Of a stretch of DNA of 64,000 bases, positions 1-11,560 are shown piece after piece. Position numbers and translations under genes: made by a program. The stretch is from Selaginella tamariscina (Eukaryota > Streptophyta > Lycopodiopsida > Selaginellales > Selaginellaceae): positions 1 to 64,000 of the forward strand of contig PUQB01000693.1 in the NCBI GenBank assembly GCA_003024785.1, given 5' to 3'. The notes beneath the pieces were generated by a model that was not told where the DNA came from, searched no databases, and saw nothing but the letters and a program-made list of their open reading frames with translations. Numbering within the stretch: position 1 is the first letter of the stretch; each line of letters begins with the position of its first letter.

Positions 1-2099
1 TCGCAGGAGGTCACGGTCTGGAGACCGGAGTTGTAGGTTCCGCTCCCGTGAGCAGTAGCCCTACTGACCCAGGTACGACAACAGAGAGAGGCATCTAGAA
101 CGCAGGGAGATGACGTACGCACTATGCGGAGGGTCACACCCACTCTACTAGTGCTCATAGGTATCCTTCATCAAACCAATGTTGGAGGCACAAGCACCCG
201 ACACCGCAAGGGCAGTTAATAGGCAGACCCCTCTAGCCCGACACCAATCCACACACCACAGGTGAACCAAGTAATGGTAGTAATACAAGGACGGGACAAC
301 GAGATGAACACAACGCCACAGGCCCCTTAGCGGATGGAACAAGTCGACCGCACATACATAAAACCAGGGAACGGAAGGCACCACAAGAGGGAATGAGCAA
401 CAAAACCCACAGGATTAAAATAGTGGGTAAGGAAGCAAACCGATGTGGACCACTCCAGAACCGGTGAAGCCCAACTAGAGCCAAGGATCATGGAGAACAA
501 CAAGGAGGCGGGAATGCCTCGCCTTCAACATAGGAGAGACCAAGGCATTGACGGGGCAAGAAGCCCACTTATTTTAGTCGTGCAATGCAGGGATCAGCCA
601 CAAGGATTAGCAAGAAGGCCCCAACCAAGAGGCACTGCAACCACAATGGACTACGTGAACGACATGCTAACAATTCCAGTTCGTATGGCGGGGTTGCACA
701 ATCAGCAAGGTGATTATAGATAGAGGGTCGGCAATGAACATTCATGTCAATGGAACTTCATCGTGTGCTGGGTATGCCAATCCCGGAGCCTACTCCCTTC
801 TAGGTATGCATGGCAATCAGGCCGAGGTAACACCCAAGGGCATCCTAAGGGCAGTAGAAATTGAGATCCAAACTGTCATAATGTTGTCATCCTTGACATG
901 CAAACTAGGGGGGATTTGACCTGCTTCTTGGTCGACAATGGCTCAGGGGTGTGAAGGTGCAGCATGACTGGCAAGCACCAGCAATAGGTTCTGCACCAGG
1001 AGGGGAATGAGGTCCGTGGCACAAGCAAGTCCAGGCACCCGCACAAAGATTTAGAGCACTAGAATACCATGCACTAGGCAGGTGCATAGGATGGGATGAC
1101 AGCAAAATAGCGACCTCCAGCGCCCATCCACCAGGCTCGAGCTGCATAAGGTTGGAGGACCCTCACCAGAGAAGACACTGCACAGGTAGACCAAGGATTG
1201 CAAGGAGAGCACCTGAAGTCCAAAACAATACAAACACAGTGCAAGAGCACAAGAACCAGTTCACCGACCACCATCACGATTTTGGAGGAGCCACTTGGAC
1301 ACACCCCAACTGAATGACAGTGCTAGCCAAGCAGGCCCGATCCAAGCTTGGTAGTAGACTAGACCGACAACCCCATACCAGCCCCGACCTTAACCGAGAA
1401 TACCCACAACCATAGCTAATTGGAGATCAGCTAAAAAAGTGGGGGAGGGAAGAGCCCCAACGAGGACGTTCCTTGATAGAAGTAGGGCACGAAGTCCCAG
1501 GTGTGGGACGCACGGGATCGATGGTGGAAGGCCTTTGTAGGAAGGGACCAACTAGTAAGGCTCTACAGTTAGGACCAGGGTGGGCTCCATCAGACATCAT
1601 CAAGGTCACACAACAAACGGCAATGACGGACAAGCACTACAATAGATAGTCGACAGTGGTTGCATTGGGCCAAACATCCACCCAGATGAAGCTTAGTCCA
1701 AGGCACCTGAGGTAAGGTAGCCAACGCCACAAGGAACCTCAAGGAAGCGCAGTAGGAAGGACAGCATGGCCGAAAGGAAGATCTCCCAACACACATGAGG
1801 CACGTACTACAAAGGCAATGATGGTCGGATGGTGCCATCATTGCATATCTGGGTGCAGGGATAGTCGCACCAGTCACCTCAGAAGACGTTATGAAGACTG
1901 CACATCAGCAACACCCAGGAAGGAGGTGTACAATGCAATACTTCAACCACCATAATGACAGATTGGATGGAGAGGAATAGGCCAATGGTGATCCAAGAGA
2001 TTCGCGTGTCCATCGAGGGTTAAGAAGGATAGCAGCTCTCGTGTCACCCAGGTATTCCAGGTTCAAAGAGTTGATCGGCCAACCAACATTCGGTGGGTC
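1..2099. other. unassigned internal sequence of element A
   Basis: About 2.1 kb with moderate GC and only short open frames on both strands. None has a recognisable domain, signal peptide or membrane segment. It is assigned to A only because it runs without a visible boundary into the coiled-coil remnants downstream. It may hold the decayed upstream part of the same gene, or an untranslated leader. Confidence 0.3.
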
Positions 2100-2660
2100 A
2101 GGAGACAATTACGCCTGGACGAGTTCTTTGACCTTTCATGGGAAAATGAAGACCCAGGATTCTCCAAGATAACCAGACAATTCATCCAGTCTATAGAATT
2201 GGTAGCTAGCTAGACCAGACACATAGGGATCCAGTTCTACTCGGAGGGAGTGTAGCCTTCCGCATTATGTTCGACAAACTAGCAACAGTCTTTCGACTAC
2301 CAAAGGATGGCCTTGCATTAGGAGAACTATTGAAAATGGAGCCACAGAAGCCCACCACACATGGAACGAGGTTCTACGAGGCATACAAAAAAGGGAGGAA
2401 GCGCCGAGTTCATAGCACTGGTGGCCTTCATGCTCATGGGAAGAATGGGGACAGCGGTTGGCAAACGGCCTCTGTAAGGCCTACAAAGAAGTTGCAATGA
2501 ACTGGGCAGACTGCCTTAAACAATACTTGGTTCCGATTCTAACCAGTGGTATCCACGGAGTTTGGATTGGGTCTGAGCAAAGACTTTCCACGGCTAGCCA
2601 TATCGCTATCATGACCACATATTTGTTTGACCGAAATATAGCTGCAATATCGGCATAGCT
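2100..2660 (+). pseudogene. unrecognised coding remnant in element A
   Basis: Composition is protein-like: open stretches in neighbouring frames have balanced residues, for example RFYEAYKKGRKRR near 2370-2410 and a hydrophobic piece with VPILTSGIHGVWIGSEQR near 2530-2580. I do not recognise the family. It lies upstream of the coiled-coil remnant and on the same strand, so it is probably the middle of the same decayed A protein. It is broken, and no function is assigned. Confidence 0.3.
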
Positions 2661-2959
2661 CTAGACAGAGGAGGAAGAGAGGATCAAAACAAGTTAGGGC
2701 AACCGTAAGGAGCAGCCAGGACCCCCGGAGTCGATAGTGAAGCAGGCAAGAGGTAGTTCCCTCATGACCAGGAACTACCAGGCACTAGACGACAAAACCT
2801 ATACAAGTGGTCCTCTGGTTGTGGGGCCCCTGTTACACACTGGAATTCCCATTAGAGATACCGGACAATCGACCGGGCCATGCCAGGGGAAACGGAGGGC
2901 GAGTCTGAGAAAGAGTCAATGTTACCTACCAACATTTCCATGTTGAAGACCGATGGGCC

Positions 2960-3394
2960 TCAACAGCCTACATCAAGCTCGCAGAAGCCTTCGACCAACT
3001 AAAGGAAGCAATGGCGGTGTATAACGACCTTGACCTCCCAATAGTGGCAAAAGAACACGATGCCATAGTAGCTAAGCTTACAAATAACAGTAGGCCACAT
3101 GGGAGGACACCAAAGAAGCTAAGGAATTGCTCTACCAAGGAGGTCGACTGTGTAGGGTAGTAATGAAGAGGAAAAAGGACGCTTGGGAACTTTGGAGCGA
3201 GAGAACAACAAAATTCCATAGGTTACAGGGCGAGTACGATACCCTCCAGAGGCTCTTGGACCACCACCAGCACATTCACAGTCAGGCCATAGTAGACAGC
3301 AAACTTACAAACTCAAGACTCGGATTGAGAAAAGGAGTAGGGAGTTTGAAGAAGCCCGAACAAAGTTGGTGGCAGTCAGGGAAGAATGCACCAA
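2960..3394 (+). pseudogene. coiled-coil coding remnant of element A, left of B1
   Basis: Rich in Lys, Glu, Gln, Leu and Arg with heptad-like spacing, for example KFHRLQGEYDTLQRLL near 3210-3260 and EARTKLVAVREECTK just before B1 begins. The residue pattern points to a coiled coil, not a catalytic domain. The same kind of sequence reappears right of B1 (9735-10115), consistent with one gene split by the B1 insertion. The family is unknown and the remnant is broken. Confidence 0.4.
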
Positions 3395-4175
3395 AGTCAT
3401 AGTTTTTACTATGACTCTTTGGGGTTTGACTATTGTTACTTATTAAATTATGTGACAAACCCTAAAATAGAAGAAACATGCTTGCATAGTGCACTTGGGT
3501 ATCTAGTGATGGTCCGGTCGGGTGTCGTTAGGTATTTGCAAGAAACTCTAGGCGAAGCTAGCACTTTCATTTAGAGAACTCTCTCCCGTTTTGACGTTCT
3601 AGGTTAGGATTCTTCCAAAGTATAGCTTGTCAAAATAAGGGTTAGGGACACCCTAGGGTTGACCTAATCCTAGGGTTTCCCTAACCCCACGCCCTAAACC
3701 CCCCCTAGGGGTTAGGTTAGGACAACTCATTTTTTCTAAGGGCTGGCATTTTTGTGCCAGCCCACTTACTCACTTAGGAAAACAGGGGGGGTGTCCGTCA
3801 CATAAATAAGGTAGAGTATATGTAGTGAGGATTCCTAGGTTCAAAAGAGAGCTCGTTAACCTCCTACCGGTGCAAGCTAAGCTTCTGTCGTCAAGGCACA
3901 ACCCTCTGTTGTGCCGCCCTAACTACCGTATGACAGGGGTACGTCCCACCTTTGGGTTAGACTATCCTTATCATTGGCAGGATCACGCCTTTGTGACGGG
4001 AGTACGTTACTTCCAAGGAGTTAGTCAGATTCCTTGGCCCAAAAACCTGCTCACAAGCTCAAAGGCATTGCCTAAATTCACGTTCTACAAAACTAGTAGT
4101 TGAGGCCTTGCTTCGGCCACCTCAACCACGCCAAGCTTCGGCTAGTCCGTGTGTCCTGACACAGGTGAGCCTCGT
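3395..4175 (+). repeat. 5' LTR of B1
   Basis: Aligns by eye with 8791 onward, with the same order of blocks: a short hairpin at the outer end, a CCCTAA/TTAGGG-rich stretch, the CATAAATAAGG TATA-like site near 3800, then CTCGTTAACCTCC. The right end is uncertain because similarity to the 3' LTR stops near 4175, before the family's usual LTR end. No tRNA primer site is recognised directly downstream. Confidence 0.75.
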
Positions 4176-4269
4176 TCGAGGCTGCTTCCATGAGAAAGAC
4201 AGAAATTGCATGTGCCAAGTAATTTCTTATAGAAGAAGCTAAGACTTGGTGACGAATTATTGAAGGTGA
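4176..4269 (+). other. short leader between B1 5' LTR and gag
   Basis: About 95 bases without recognisable signal. The primer-binding site expected next to the LTR is not seen here. Confidence 0.3.
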
Positions 4270-7200
4270 ATGTGGATACCGAAACAGCTGAAACACATGA
4301 AAAAGGAGATCAAAAAGCAGTATATGCCGGATGATCTCGGTTTGCGATTGCGTGCTGACCTGGCACTTTGTCAACAGGGAGTTCGGGGAAGTCCAATGGA
4401 CCACGTTTATCGATTCGAAAGTGTACGGCGATTGGTGCCAAATATGAGCGATGATGAAGCTCGAAGTTGCTTCATGGCTAGCTTGAATGAGAAGACGCGA
4501 AGGGAAATCTTAAGGTACAAGCCAACAAGCTATCGGGAATGTCAAGAGGCAGCTCAAAAGGTTGCTTATGGCATGTCGTTAGAAGACTTGTACAAAGGGG
4601 AGGAAGCAAAACCTAAACCAAGGAAGTTTCCTCCAAAGTCTGGGTTCAGAAGGTTTGATAGGCGACCAGATCAATCGCCATCAATTCGAAGTGCAAGTCC
4701 CTTTGTTGGCAGTTCCAAGTTTTCGGACACATCAAGACCCACCGGATTTCGGAAACCATTGGTTACCACCTCCTCAGCAGGCCAAAGGATCGGCTCCAAA
4801 GTCTGCTCCCCCGTTCCGCAGGCGGGGTTCGAAAATGTTATAATTGTAACAAGCCTGGTCATTTTGCTAAAGAGTGTCCGGCACCCTCACAACAATCAGG
4901 ACATTTCAAGGCGATGGTAGAAGAGGAAGTTGCTGAACCAGAAACGCTTGAAGATCCGGAAGATGAGTCAGAAGAGGTAATGTTGTGCCAGACACAACCT
5001 GCCTTATTCGCTATTCAAGACAAAACTGACCCTTTGCTATATTTGACAGGAAGGATACGAGGGGACCGAGTCCGAATGATGATCGATACTGGAGCAACAT
5101 ACAACTTCATATCGACTAGTCTAGCTCGTCGATTGAATTTGGATGTAATAAAGATGTGTGAAATAAAGATCAATTTTGGCAAAGGTTCTCAAAATACTAA
5201 TAATATAGCAAGGGCAGTTCCTGTCCAAATCAAAGATTGGAAGGCTAAGCTAGACTTAGTTGTCTTGAATATGACGGGGTTTGACTTTGTTTGGGTATGG
5301 AATGGTTCCATAAACATGTAATCGAAATGAGGGGTTCTGGAGATAATCGAATCACGCTTGCAGCAGATAAAGAGGACATTAGAAAAACACGCTCAATGGA
5401 AACGCTAACTGATAAGGATTGGAATCCTATGTTCCTTACCTTAACTCAGTTGCGTAAGGCAGTTAGACATCGGGAACGTGTGTTTCTTGCAATGGTTTTG
5501 GATACTGGTGAAGTCAAAATAGGAGATGGTCAAGAATCTGTTCCTGAACCTATTTTGGAAGTCTTGAACATGTTTAAGGATGTGTTGCCGAAGACTTGCC
5601 GCCGAGTTACCTCCACGTCGAGTTGGACCACAGAATAGAGATTTTGCCAGGTTCGTCTCCACCGGCAAGAGCCCCATATCGGTTGAATCCTCAAGAGTTA
5701 GTAGAATTGAAGAGACAGCTGACAAATTGATTGGTCGAGGACACATTCGACCTAGTCGATCGCCGTATGGTGCACCTATCTTGTTTAATGAAAAAGGATG
5801 GTACGATGCGAATGTGTGTGGACTATCGAGCGTGAACGCGATAACTATCAAAAATAAGTATCCTCTTCCACGAGTGGACGACTTATTTGATAGGCTATCG
5901 AAAGCAAAGTATTTTTCAAGAATAGACTTGAGATCGGGTACCATCAGATTCGGGTAGCAGAGAATGACATTGAGAAGACCGCTTTTCGAACGCGTTATGG
6001 ATCATTTGAGTTTCTAGTCTTACCATTCGGGTTGTGCAATGCTCCAGCAACTTTTTGCACAATGATGGATGATGTGTTTAGAGACTATCTAGACGAGTTC
6101 GTAGTGGTGTATATTGATGACATTCTGATTTTTTCGACAATTGAGGAACATGTGGAACACTTAGAAAAAGTGTTTCAGAGGTTGAGAGAGAACCAGTTGT
6201 ATGCTAAAGAAAGCAAGTGCGCATTTGGTCAAACCAAGATAGATTTCTTGGGACACTTGATCTCAGGTGGGGAGGTTGCCATGGACCCAAAGAAAATTCA
6301 AGCTATTACTGAGTGGATGACTTTAAAAGATGTGCATGAAGTTAGATCATTTCTTGGTCTGACAGGGTATTACCGAAGATTCATAAAGGGTTACTCGAAA
6401 TAGCGGCCCCATTGACAGATCTTACGAAAACATTCCATGGCATTGGACTCCAGAGTGCCAACGTGCGTTCGTCAAACTCAAAGAGGCTATCTCTTCTGAG
6501 CCAGTTTTGCAGTTGCCCATCTTTGAAGATCCCTTTGAAGTAGAATGTGACGCTTCCGACTTTGCAATTGGTGGTGTATTGCAACAGAAAGGACATCCAG
6601 TGTCCTTTTTCTCGAAGAAGTTAGATGCCGCGCAAACTCGATGGCCTACTCACGAAAAGGAGATGTATGCTATTGTTGCTTCCTTGGAGTATTGGCGTCA
6701 TTATCTTCCAAGTCATGGTGTGGTTTGGACAGATAGTGTAACTCTAAGGTATTTTGAAACGCAGCCGAAGCTATCAAAGTATGCTAGATGGCAGCAGAAG
6801 TTGGCACGATTTCAGCCTGAAATCAACATAAGGCGGGAAAGGACAATGTGGTAGCTGATGCACTCAGTAGAAAGGGTCATCTTCGTATTATGTCAGCACC
6901 CGTGTCAACTTTGGTGGATGAATTTGTGACGGCGTATCCTCAGGACAAGTTTGCTAAGGAGGCTTTGAGCCTGGTGGCAAAGAGGAAACAAGTTCATCAA
7001 TTACGAAGAGATGGTAATATTCCAGCAGGAATAGAAAGTCGAATGGATGCACTCAAACAGGCCATTTTGCGGTACGAGATGGAGTTCTTTATTATAAAGA
7101 AAAGAGACTCTATGTTCCAGAAGGGACATGGAGGGAGAGGCTGTTAAGAGAGCATCACGATTCCTTTGGCAGGACATGGTGGAAGGCATAAGACGTTGGC

Positions 7201-8420
7201 TTTGTTGAAACAGGGATTCTATTGGCCGGGTATGATAGACGATGTTGCCAAGTATGTCAAGACATGCCCCACATGTCAACAAGTGAAGAGTCGATCGCAA
7301 AAAAGCTGGGAAGTTGCAGTGTATACCGATTCCAGAGCGGCCATTTCAAAGTGTTACTTTGGACTTTATCATGGGATTGCCAAAATCTTGTGGTTTTAAT
7401 GCTCATGGTGGTAGTCGATCGGTTTTCAAAGGTTGCTCATTTCATTCCAACTGTAGAGACAGTGAATGCAATTCAAGCAGCAAAGTTGTTCTTCCACGAA
7501 GTCGTAAGAGTGCGCGGGCTACCGGAAACCATGATCTCAGATCGGGATCCTCGATTTACGGCAAGTTTTGGGGAACGTTGTTTAAGCAGTTTGGTACGAT
7601 GCTGAAGTTTAGTACAGCTTACCATCCACAAACTGATGGTCAAACGGAGAGGGTGAACCGACAAGTCGAGGACTATCTCAGATGCTATGTTCAAGGTGAT
7701 CAACTTGATTGGGCTGAACACTTGATATGGCTGAGATATGTTACAATAACTGACACACACTGCAATCGGATGTAGCCCGATGGAAGTGTTAACTGGGAAT
7801 AAGGGTGGTATTCCTCAGAGTATGGTGTTACCGAAAGACGATAGCAATCGAGTTCCATCTGTAGCAGAGTTCACGGGACAATTGTATCGAACATGGGAAG
7901 CTGCTCGTCAAGCGATGGCTGCAGCACAGGAAAGGTATCGTCAGCAGTACGATAAGCATCGGCGGGATGTAGAGTATCAGGTTGGGGATATGGTATTGTT
8001 GAGTACCAAAAACCTGAAGGTTCCAAACTCTTTCGAGGAAGTTTCTATCGCACTACATAGGTCCATACAAGGTGGTGAAGCAAGTAGGGAAAGTGGCTTA
8101 TGAGTTGATCTTCCTCCAGAGTTGGGAACAATACACAATGTGTTTCATGTCAATTTGCTCGAGCCATTCCACAAGATGAGAAACATCCGCAAAGATATGA
8201 AAACTTACGTCCGCCCCTGAGCTGGTTCATGAAGGTACGGAGTACGAAGTCGAATCCATATTGGGCAAAAGGAAGGTTTGGACCGAAAACGTAAGTTTGA
8301 GTATCTTGTCAAATGGAAAGGCTATCCGGTGCGAATCGACATGGGAACCATTGGAGAATCTACAAAACGCGATGGAGTTGGTGAATGAGTTTGAGGCAAG
8401 GTCTCAAACTAATTAAGAAT
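4270..8420 (+). pseudogene. B1 gag-pol region (fossil)
   Basis: Parts in order, approximate. Gag capsid-like 4270-4800. CCHC zinc knuckle 4834-4880 (CYNCNKPGHFAKEC). Aspartic protease 5050-5300 (MIDTGAT). Reverse transcriptase 5650-6400, with the YIDD catalytic box in [13 protein letters not shown]. RNase H 6500-6870. Integrase 6900-8200, with the CPTCQQVK zinc-binding half, a core containing YHPQTDGQTERVNRQ, and a C-terminal part. Chromodomain-like end 8230-8415 (TWEPLENL). The proteins would form the particle, copy RNA to DNA and insert it; the chromodomain is known in this family to steer integration to marked chromatin. The region is broken many times and reads in several frames. Confidence 0.85.
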
Positions 8421-8790
8421 AAAGTTATTTCTTCTTAACCTAGGGGCCGACAGACAACATTAACTAGAGGCCTCCGATATAAATTCTAGTTAACTAAAAG
8501 AAATTAACTAACTTGTTGTCTGTGTCGGGTGACAGACTTTGCAGACGTGCAAAAGGTCTCCAAATGACTTCTTGTCGCAGGTGGTACCTCCGGCAGAGTT
8601 CTCACTCAGTGAACGACGGTTCTGAAGTATTTGGCTTCGCGTAATGCAAGGGGGGTAATAAAACTTGTGAACTTTTTGCTGACTCCGCATAGAGTGATTA
8701 GCGTTAGTTTTCAGTTAATTTTTCCTAACCTAGTCTAGTCTTGGAGTTAGACGTCAACGAGGACGTTGACATTTTCAAAGGCGGGGAGTG
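8421..8790 (+). other. B1 3' untranslated stretch and polypurine tract
   Basis: Non-coding 370 bases between the chromodomain end and the 3' LTR. They end in a purine-rich tract at 8777-8790 (AAAGGCGGGGAGTG), directly before the LTR TG. The whole stretch is well conserved with the minus-strand sequence at 21811-22200 in B2, which ties the two elements together and suggests the region holds replication signals. Confidence 0.7.
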
Positions 8791-9734
8791 TGTCATAGTT
8801 TTTACTATGACTCGACCCTTTACTTTGGGGTTTGACTGTTGTTACCTACTGGATTATGTGACGAACCCTAGATGTAGAAGAAACAGGCCCGCATAGTGCA
8901 CTTGGGTATCTAGTGATGGTCCGGGTGTCGTTAGGTATTTGCAAGAAACTCTAGGCGAAGCTAGCACTTCCATTTAGAGAACTCCCCCGTTTTGACGTTC
9001 CAGGTTAGGGTTCTTTGCAAATTATAGCTTGTCAAAATAAGGGTTAGGGACACCCCTAGGGTTGACCTAACCCCACGCCCTAACCCCCCCCTAGGGGTTA
9101 GGTTTAGGATTAGGTTAGGACAACCATTTTCTCTAAGGGCTGGCATTTCCGTGCCAGCCCACTTACTCACTTAGGTAAACAGGGGGGGGGGTCCGTCACA
9201 TAAATAAGGTAGAGTATATGTAGTGAGGCTTCCTGGGTTCAAAAGAGAGCTCGTTAACCTCCTACCGGTGCAAGCTAAGCTTGTGTCGTCAAGGTGCAAC
9301 CCTCTGTTGTGCCGCCCAAACTTCCACACGACAGGGGTACAACCCACCCTAGGGTTAGACTATCCTTATCGTTGGCAGGATCTTGCCTTTGTGACAGAGT
9401 ACGTCACTTCCAAGGAGTTAGTCAATTCCTTGGTCCGAAAACCTGCTCGCAAGCTCAAAGGTTGCCCGAGTTCACGTTCCGCAAACTAGTGGTTGAGGCC
9501 TTGCTCGGCCGCCTCAACCACGCCAAGCTAGGAACGACACCTAGCTCGGCTAGTTCCGCGTGTCCTGATTCACAAGGTGAGCTCGTTCGTGGACTTGGTC
9601 AGTAGGGTTTAAGTTCCTAAGGGTTGGTTCCTAATACATGGGTTACTTTACCAGATTCTGGGGTTTCCAGAGAGGGGATTCCAGGGTTGGCACCTGGCAA
9701 GCCGCCTTTGTGGCACCAGGTAAAAACTCTGACA
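8791..9734 (+). repeat. 3' LTR of B1
   Basis: Begins TGTCATAG after the polypurine tract and ends AACTCTGACA. The first 800 bases align with the 5' LTR. The last 140 bases align with the distal part of the B2/B3 LTR (GTTCCTAAGGGTT, TTGTGGCAC), which is why I place the end here and not near 9590. It carries the same hairpin, telomere-like and TATA-like blocks as the 5' LTR. Confidence 0.75.
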
Positions 9735-10165
9735 GGTTAGAACCACACTTACGGCCAACCAAGAAGAACCCCTACCTAGAGGGCCGGAGGCAAGCGTTGC
9801 ATTGTGTAGCCAAGCACAGGACGGGAGCACAGCTCACCCAAGAAGTAGGACCCACTATGAACCACTACCCAAAATTAGTGGAGCTAACAACAAGCCCAAC
9901 TACTCACAGCAAGGGAACAAGAGCTACAGCGCTTGCACGAGTGAGTCCGGGAGCTGGAGGCTCAAGTAAAACACCACAAGAGCAGCAAGAGGCAGGGTTC
10001 CAAAGGGAGCCACATAAGGACAATATGCGATGATCGCCGCCCTGAAGCAGAAGCTAGCCGTAGTGGAAAGTGAAGTCGCTACCTACCGCAACCACTCGGG
10101 CATGACTTAGGTTAAGGAAGCACATGGCTCGAGGATGAGCCAATGATTAAGTCAGGGCATCTGGT
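9735..10165 (+). pseudogene. coiled-coil coding remnant of element A, right of B1
   Basis: Heptad-rich stretches such as ELQRLHE, VRELEAQVKHHKSSKRQ (near 9925-9990) and AALKQKLAVVESEVATYRN (near 10030-10090). It resembles the remnant left of B1 in composition. It ends about 60 bases before the A LTR, so it is probably the C-terminal end of the A protein. It is broken and the family is unknown. Confidence 0.4.
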
Positions 10166-10845
10166 TGATGGTGGTTTGACCACCGTCAAACCGCCAGCCA
10201 GCGTGAACGAGCGATGGGACGGAGCAGCCAAGCGGTGAAGGTATAACATGTACAGACTGATGACGACAACTGTCAGGTGGTGCTTAACTAGGCGTAGATC
10301 CAATCGTCTTAATCAACTACCAAGGTACTCAAGACAGCACGCGTGAGGGAGGCGTATAAATGCTACATGCATGACTTAGGCACATGGCAGCAAACTAGTG
10401 AGAGAGTGCCACCTGTACCTAAGGTCTAGCACTAGGGAACCCACTATATAAGTAGGAAGGCCGGTAGTGGGTCGGGGTCCTTCTAGTCCATTTCTCATCT
10501 TTGTATCTTGCTCCACCTTTCTGGGGCAGCTTTGTGCTCATGCATGCAATATATACATATATACATATTTACATGTTCCTCCTGTTCACCACCTCTTACA
10601 TTACTCTCCTCTCGCCCCACTCCTAGCTCAACAACGTACTAGGAAACAAAGCGGCAGCACTGCACTAGGAGAACTTCCCTTCACTTGTACACGGACCCTC
10701 GCAGTGTCAGGGTAGAGGCCATCTTAGCACCCTCTAGTACTCCCGAGGTAAGTCTAACTTACTAGCAGAGACCCCTAGGACTGGACGCTATCCACATTGT
10801 CTTGGCAACCACCGAGACTTCATAGCAACACCACATCTGGCCTGC
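10166..10845 (+). repeat. right LTR of element A
   Basis: Starts TGATGGTGGTTTGACC and matches, in reverse complement, 58967 down to about 58280. Shared blocks are GGACGGAGCAGCCAAGCGG, the TATATAAGTAGGAAGG promoter block, TCCTTCTAGTCC, TAGAGGCCATC and TGGCAACCACC. The end is approximate because E1 sequence starts close to where the match fades. Confidence 0.6.
10445..10452 (+). promoter_or_regulatory. TATA box in the A LTR
   Basis: TATATAAG, conserved at the same place in the inverted A LTR copy (58683-58690, minus), as expected for the U3 promoter of an LTR. Confidence 0.55.
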
Positions 10846-11349
10846 GAAGTCCCCGACAACCAGGAACACTATTGTGGCCTTACAAAAGGGACACAATGAT
10901 AAGTTGTCTCCCAGGTACTCAGGTCCTTATGAGATTTTGGAGCGCATCGGTAAGGTGGCATATTGACTATGGCTGCATGAAGGAGTGAGGGTGCACCCAG
11001 TGTTTCATGTTAGCCAGTTAAAGAGAGTACTCACAAGGAACGAGTCCCGGGTAGATTCTTTGTGGATGTATGAGGCTAACGATACAGGACCAATTGAGTA
11101 AGTTATATTGCCCTTGAGGACAAGGACTTGCTAATTGGGGGAGGATTGTTATGACCCGTATAACGAATCAAAGAATATTCCTCATAAAGGTATAAGGTAG
11201 AATATTCCTAAAAGGTTATAGAAGAATCCAAAAAGGATATAGATCTTAGGTCTAATATTGGAAGCCTTTTAGAGAGCAGCGTGTGGAGACTAAAGACAGC
11301 TCGGGGGAGGCCGGGTGGTTTTTGTGAGGGTCTCTAATTTGTACATAGT
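10846..11349 (+). mobile_element. E1, 3' fragment of a family-E gypsy element (fossil)
   Basis: Contains only the last 300 bases of the E internal region and most of a 3' LTR (11149-11349). The internal part has the tail after integrase (HPVFHVSQLKRVLTR), then TTGAGGACAAGGACTTGC and the GGGGGAGGA polypurine tract. Both ends are cut: the left side abuts the A LTR and the right side abuts the first module of repeat X. Another cut E LTR (E6, near 55800) abuts the same X module. Confidence 0.8.
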
Positions 11350-11560
11350 GGACACACACTTGAGGTGTAGAAAGCATTCATTAAAAAATATACATTATTA
11401 TACCATGCTAACATGTTGTTAATGAATAGGCATGCACTAGCGTGTGAAAACACAATAATAATACTTTAGAAATTACTGTATGTACCATACACTAGTGTAC
11501 ATGTATTATATTTTAATTAATTGTTTTTGAAAACACTACATATAAGAATTAAATTCAATA
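11350..11560 (+). repeat. terminal module of repeat X (X1 start)
   Basis: Contains CACTTGAGGTGTAGAAAGC, the palindromic CACTAGTGTACATGTA and TTAATTAATTGTTTTTGAAAAC. Reverse-complement copy at 56215-56420 (end of X2). A short third copy in plus orientation lies at about 55805-55850, next to the cut end of E6. Confidence 0.55.

Larger units (their letters stand above)
3395..9734 (+). mobile_element. chromovirus B1 (Ty3/gypsy LTR retrotransposon, fossil)
   Basis: Two direct LTRs (3395-about 4175 and 8791-9734) flank a plus-strand gag-pol in the order gag, CCHC knuckle, protease, RT, RNase H, integrase, chromodomain. That order, with integrase after RNase H and a C-terminal chromodomain, defines a plant chromovirus. 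The 3' LTR ends in AACTCTGACA, close to the AACTCTAACA end of B2 and B3, so they belong to one family, although B1's LTR is much shorter and diverged. The 5' LTR appears shorter than the 3' LTR. A purine-rich tract lies just before the 3' LTR. No convincing target duplication was found. The coding part is broken in roughly ten or more places, so this is an old copy. Confidence 0.85.
1..10845 (+). mobile_element. LTR element A, right part, interrupted by B1 (fossil)
   Basis: A repeat with a 3' LTR at about 10166-10845. Its internal part is split by element B1 and its left end lies outside the window. The LTR call rests on a second, diverged copy of the same 0.65 kb sequence in opposite orientation near 58280-58967, with a matching TATA box. 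The internal part is GC-richer than most of the window. It carries remnants predicted to be coiled-coil on both sides of B1, which suggests one interrupted coding region. No reverse transcriptase, integrase or protease motif was seen in the visible part, so the class is unknown; it could be a non-autonomous large derivative. No clear target duplication of B1 was found at the split. The coding remnants are broken many times. Confidence 0.5.

Noticed and set aside
3640-3730. Interstitial telomere array
   Set aside because: Words are degenerate, unordered and on both strands. They belong to the B LTR and occur in all B copies, so there is no telomere here.
9223-9605. Two overlapping plus-strand frames, also seen at 3825-4103
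   Set aside because: They lie inside the B1 LTRs; the similarity between the two places is LTR identity, not a gene family.
10846-11149. A gene between the A LTR and the E LTR
   Set aside because: The sequence matches the integrase tail and 3' region of the other E copies, so it is a fragment of E.
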